Assembly: GCA_037974965.1 (NCBI GenBank)
Contig: JBBPFI010000010.1
Coordinates: 372,001 to 436,000, forward strand
Length of the DNA stretch: 64,000 bases
Reading direction: 5' to 3'
Source: Dacryopinax spathularia
Taxonomy: Eukaryota > Basidiomycota > Dacrymycetes > Dacrymycetales > Dacrymycetaceae
The number at the start of each line of letters is the position of its first letter. Within the stretch, counting starts at the first letter, position 1. Below, piece by piece: positions 61,199 through 64,000 of the stretch. The notes under the pieces were generated by a model that did not search any database, was not told where the DNA came from, and was given only the letters and a program-made list of their open reading frames with translations. The position numbers and the translations under genes are program-made.

Positions 61199-63775
61199 GC
61201 ATGATCATGATCATGAACGACAGGAGCAGTTCATGCCCAGTTCATCCGCTACAGTTCATGGGACTGTTTCAGGATCCGAGACGGCAGCATTTGGATAGGG
61301 TCATGACACGTCGCGTCGCGCTCTCTTCACACTCGGTCAAGGATGAACGCGCCAGATTGGCAGACCTGGTCGCCCCCTGGTGATCCTCTTGCTGTACCTG
61401 ATAGCCCAGCTCCGACCTTGCCAGCTTCCTATGTGCCAGCTCCCGTGATCAGCTCACAGCTTCGTCCGCATTCCCCATGGTCTCCCAGCTCCTGGAGCCC
61501 GAGTCCGGCACCCGAGATCTTACCGGTCGAGAGCAAGCCAAGCAAGAGAGCTAAACGTGGTCGAGGGAGCAAGTCTGGCCAAGGAAATCGTCGTGATATG
61601 GGTCTGTCTGACGAGGAGACTAAGGAGGTCAAGGACCATGATGCGCAGATCCGGTCACAGAAGCGGGAGGTCTGGACTGAGGCAGACAAATCTGCTGTGG
61701 TCGCATACTTCACAGATGAGAAGCGGTTCAGCACTTGGCGGACGGATCAGTTGAAATACTATGTTCATGTATGTGTCCATGATCATGATCATGAGCATGG
61801 AGTGGGCCGGGTTGACAGGTTCTAGCTCTCCAACAACGTCTTCAAAGGCCGGAAATCCGTTGCTCAGATCAAGGGGCTCTGGGAGCGTCATTACAGCATG
61901 TACAAAGCTTGTCGCCGTCGAGAGGAGCATACGGGAGGAGGGGATGGAGATCAGGACCTTGCTGACACCGGAAGACCGGTACTGGATCTTGCGGATATAG
62001 ATGTGATCGAGAATGCCGATGGTCTGCTGCACTCATTCGTGAAGATGGGACCCGTGGCTCACTTCAGTTTAGCAAAGCCGAAGGATCACAAGCGTCAGGC
62101 AAAGAAAGACCGTCACCCCGTCTTCTCTGAGGCAGTCTTGGAGACCTTCAGAGCGTCAGAGCTGTATGAGATGATAGATCGGGTGTACGTCTCATGATAA
62201 TGATCATGATCATGACCAGAGCTCCTGACACAATTCCAGCGCTCACAGCAATGAAGAGATCATCCGGCATCGTGACTTTGATTCTGAGCGACTAATTTCC
62301 GATGATGATCTCCCGGTGGTGAAGGACCGGAAGAGAAAACGGGGCAGCTCAAGCGATGATGAGGGAGAATTGATCCGACAGACGCTCAACGACCTCCGCC
62401 AGCATCGGGCAGACCAGAATCGTTTGGAAGCAGCCCGAGAGGAACGTGAGCAGCGACGATGGGAGCTGGAACAAGCGCAGATGAAGGAACGGGCAGAGAG
62501 GGAGCGGATCAACTTTGTTAACTCACAGTGGGACAAGGTCGCTAAATGGCGTGAATCCCCAAACACAAAGCTGCAGGAGCTTGCTGATCGGCTCGAGGAA
62601 AAATTAGCGCAGGATATGCTTGGCTACTAGATCACATGATATCGTCTACCGCATATGCTAGATCAAATAGACGTTTCCGTCGAGCCACCCCAGCCTGATA
62701 CAAAGCAGGTCCGTCCAACCGCTCTGCATGATCATGAGCATGTACACGAGCATGAGCATCCTCTCGCACAGCTCGTCGACGGGCCTGCAAGGCCAGCCAG
62801 ACCTCCTCATCCTCCGCTCCATTATAGCCCTCAATTGTCTCTGGATCGTCCTTGCGCTCGATAAGGATGTTATGCAGGATCAGGATTGCTTCAACCAGCT
62901 TGTAAAGGACCTGGAGATCACGGCCTGGCAGGAAGCGACAGGCTGGGAAGCGGCCCTTGAGCAGGCCAAAGGCATGTTCGACTTTGATCCGCATGGATGA
63001 TAGCTTGACATTCCAGGAGCGGCGTGCATCTGCCATCTCCGGATTGTTGGTGAGGTCATAGTCAGCGAAGGGACGGATCGTGTATCTTGTGAGCGGGTAG
63101 CCTGTGTGATCATGAGCATGGTTCATGATCATGAACATGAGGAGACCTTTATCGACCAGAAAGTACTCATCGTCCGCAAAATATTGTTCACGCTTCTTCC
63201 AGATCTCTGACTCCGTCCAAATGGCACTGTCTTGGACTGATCCTGGCCATCCATGTGAGTATGATGTGAAGATGCTCCGGTGATCCACAGTGGCCTGGAC
63301 AGCGATCTGAGGTATGATCAGGGCTGTTCACATAGGGCAGGTCATAGATGATACCGCATAACATTTCTTATAGCACCAGAACGCGGCCCAGTTCTCTCGT
63401 GGCTTGTTCTTGAGCCGCATGAGCGTACAGTCCATTAGACCAATACAACCAGGGAACCCCGCCTCTTCCATGACAGATTTGATCAACTCCTTTCGTAAGA
63501 GACCTGGAACAGAGAGATGCTGATCTCGACGGCGGCGGAGCGCCTTCAGGACCCGTGATTGGTAGAGGTAGAAGGTGCCCTCTGCAATCCCAGCCACATT
63601 TGCCGTCTGCACCCCTGTGAGGTCACCCATCCGGATCAGGAAGGTCGCCAGCTGATACTTCACAGGTCTTTGAGGACGTCGCCCGGTTGAGATGAAGACT
63701 GGATCCGCTCGGATGAGATCAAGAACATGCTCAAAGGATCGCCGGTCCATCCTGGTTCATGGTCATGATCATCGA
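61199..63775. repeat. Dispersed palindromic CATGAT repeats within the Harbinger element
   Basis: Self-complementary runs built from CATGAT and GATCATG occur upstream of the partner gene (61199-61217), in both of its introns (61778-61800, 62193-62216), in two transposase introns (63107-63140, 63755-63775) and as a weaker TGATCA in a third (63315-63320). Another copy at 62727-62760 is near a possible cryptic intron. Host introns of this window show no such runs. Confidence 0.8.
61343..62630 (+). CDS. Harbinger-associated Myb/SANT-like DNA-binding protein
   Basis: Exons 61343-61768, 61826-62184 and 62240-62630 give 391 residues. Pro/Ser-rich N-terminus and NLS-like KPSKRAKRGRG, then a Myb/trihelix-like region near residues 118-172: VWTEADKSAVVAYF, FSTWRTDQLKYYV and, across intron 1, FKGRKSVAQIKGLWERHYSM. 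The C-terminal part is a charged coiled coil (ERRWELEQAQMKERAERER-like, within residues 320-390). In Harbinger elements this protein binds the transposon ends and brings the transposase to the nucleus. The 3' acceptor at 61825 is preferred over one at 61818 because only it keeps the Myb-like frame. Both introns carry the palindromic repeat. Confidence 0.75.
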
Positions 63776-63996
63776 TATAGGGATGAGCACAGTCTAGCGC
63801 ACCGGAACCATGACTTGAACTCTCTCTCTGCGTACTGCTCCATGACCAGATCAATGAACTCTTCCGACTTTGGTCGGTCATATGGCCCCCGTGGACCCCA
63901 CTTGTCTGACCGTCCTCTCTTCTCGTGCTTCCGGGCCAGGTGCAAGGTCAGAAGAGCAGCAACGTCCTCATCAACCGATACAGCAGAACTGAGCAT
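62632..63996 (-). CDS. PIF/Harbinger DDE transposase (HARBI1-like)
   Basis: Exons 63996-63803, 63751-63355, 63306-63147 and 63101-62632 give 406 residues; all splice phases agree. Catalytic residues: first Asp in GCIGLMDCTLMRLKNKP (about residue 172), second in SHGWPGSVQDSAIW, and Glu in RIKVEHAFGLLKGRFPACR. All three are present and no frame break is seen, so the enzyme looks whole. An N-terminal helix-turn-helix-like region precedes them (IRMGDLTGVQTANVAGIAEG). The start at 63996 is four bases from the window end, so earlier exons cannot be excluded. Near the C-terminus a His/Ala-rich stretch (62727-62760) may instead be a 46-nt intron, which would change the last 30 residues. Confidence 0.85.
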
Positions 63997-64000
63997 CGTC

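Larger units (their letters stand above)
61199..64000. mobile_element. PIF/Harbinger-type DNA transposon (right end outside window)
   Basis: Two genes in tail-to-tail orientation: a Myb/SANT-like partner gene (plus) and a DDE transposase (minus), the standard two-gene layout of Harbinger elements. Their stop codons are one base apart (62630 and 62632). Both frames are open and spliced consistently, so the element looks intact in the part seen. The left limit is placed at the first palindromic CATGATCATG repeat. Terminal repeats and target duplications (normally 3 bp) cannot be checked, since the right end is not in the window. Confidence 0.75.

Overview
The window is eukaryotic. Almost every gene is broken by short GT..AG introns of about 45-60 nt, genes lie close together on both strands, and the coding repertoire (COMPASS Set1, COP9 subunit 1, complex I 75 kDa subunit, Ste6-type ABC transporter, Cbp6-like factor, F-box and APH-like kinase genes, P450, MFS, aldo-keto reductase) is fungal. 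Style of introns, proline/serine-rich nuclear proteins and the F-box/APH/enoyl-reductase gene types suggest a basidiomycete, probably Agaricomycotina; this placement is inference. All exon structures were read by eye from splice signals and family conservation.

Left part (1-13 kb): a Pro-rich gene running off the left edge, a small two-exon gene, the SET1 histone H3K4 methyltransferase (minus), a four-TM membrane protein (minus), a Ser/Pro-rich protein (plus), a Cbp6/UQCC2-like mitochondrial factor (plus) and an F-box protein (plus). Middle-left (14-28 kb): a zinc-type enoyl reductase, a Snf2-family Rad5/16/Uls1-type ATPase whose RING is reduced, COP9 subunit CSN1, a BAHD-type acyltransferase with a Cys-rich ORF just beyond it, then about 2.6 kb with no convincing gene and a small C-terminally membrane-anchored protein. 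Middle (28-38 kb): the NADH-dehydrogenase 75 kDa subunit diverging from an F-box protein, an APH-type kinase-like gene and an AKR7-type aldo-keto reductase. Middle-right (39-52 kb): a 1,585-residue full-length ABC transporter of Ste6 type, a SAP-like/proline-rich nuclear protein, NADP-glutamate dehydrogenase and a cytochrome P450. Right (52-64 kb): a large FHA-domain nuclear protein with a 21-bp coding minisatellite (heptad repeat), a fragmentary candidate gene, a monocarboxylate-type MFS transporter, and a two-gene PIF/Harbinger DNA transposon running to the right edge.

Housekeeping and regulatory genes dominate. The enzymes that could act in specialised metabolism (enoyl reductase, acyltransferase, AKR, P450, MFS) are interspersed with unrelated genes, so no cluster is claimed. 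The most unusual signal is in the Harbinger element: both of its genes carry introns, on opposite strands, and nearly every intron contains the same self-complementary CATGAT-type repeat, which I did not see in host introns. Other points worth a look are the FHA heptad protein, the eroded RING inside the Snf2 ATPase, two probable GC-AG introns, and overlapping open frames near 27.4 kb.
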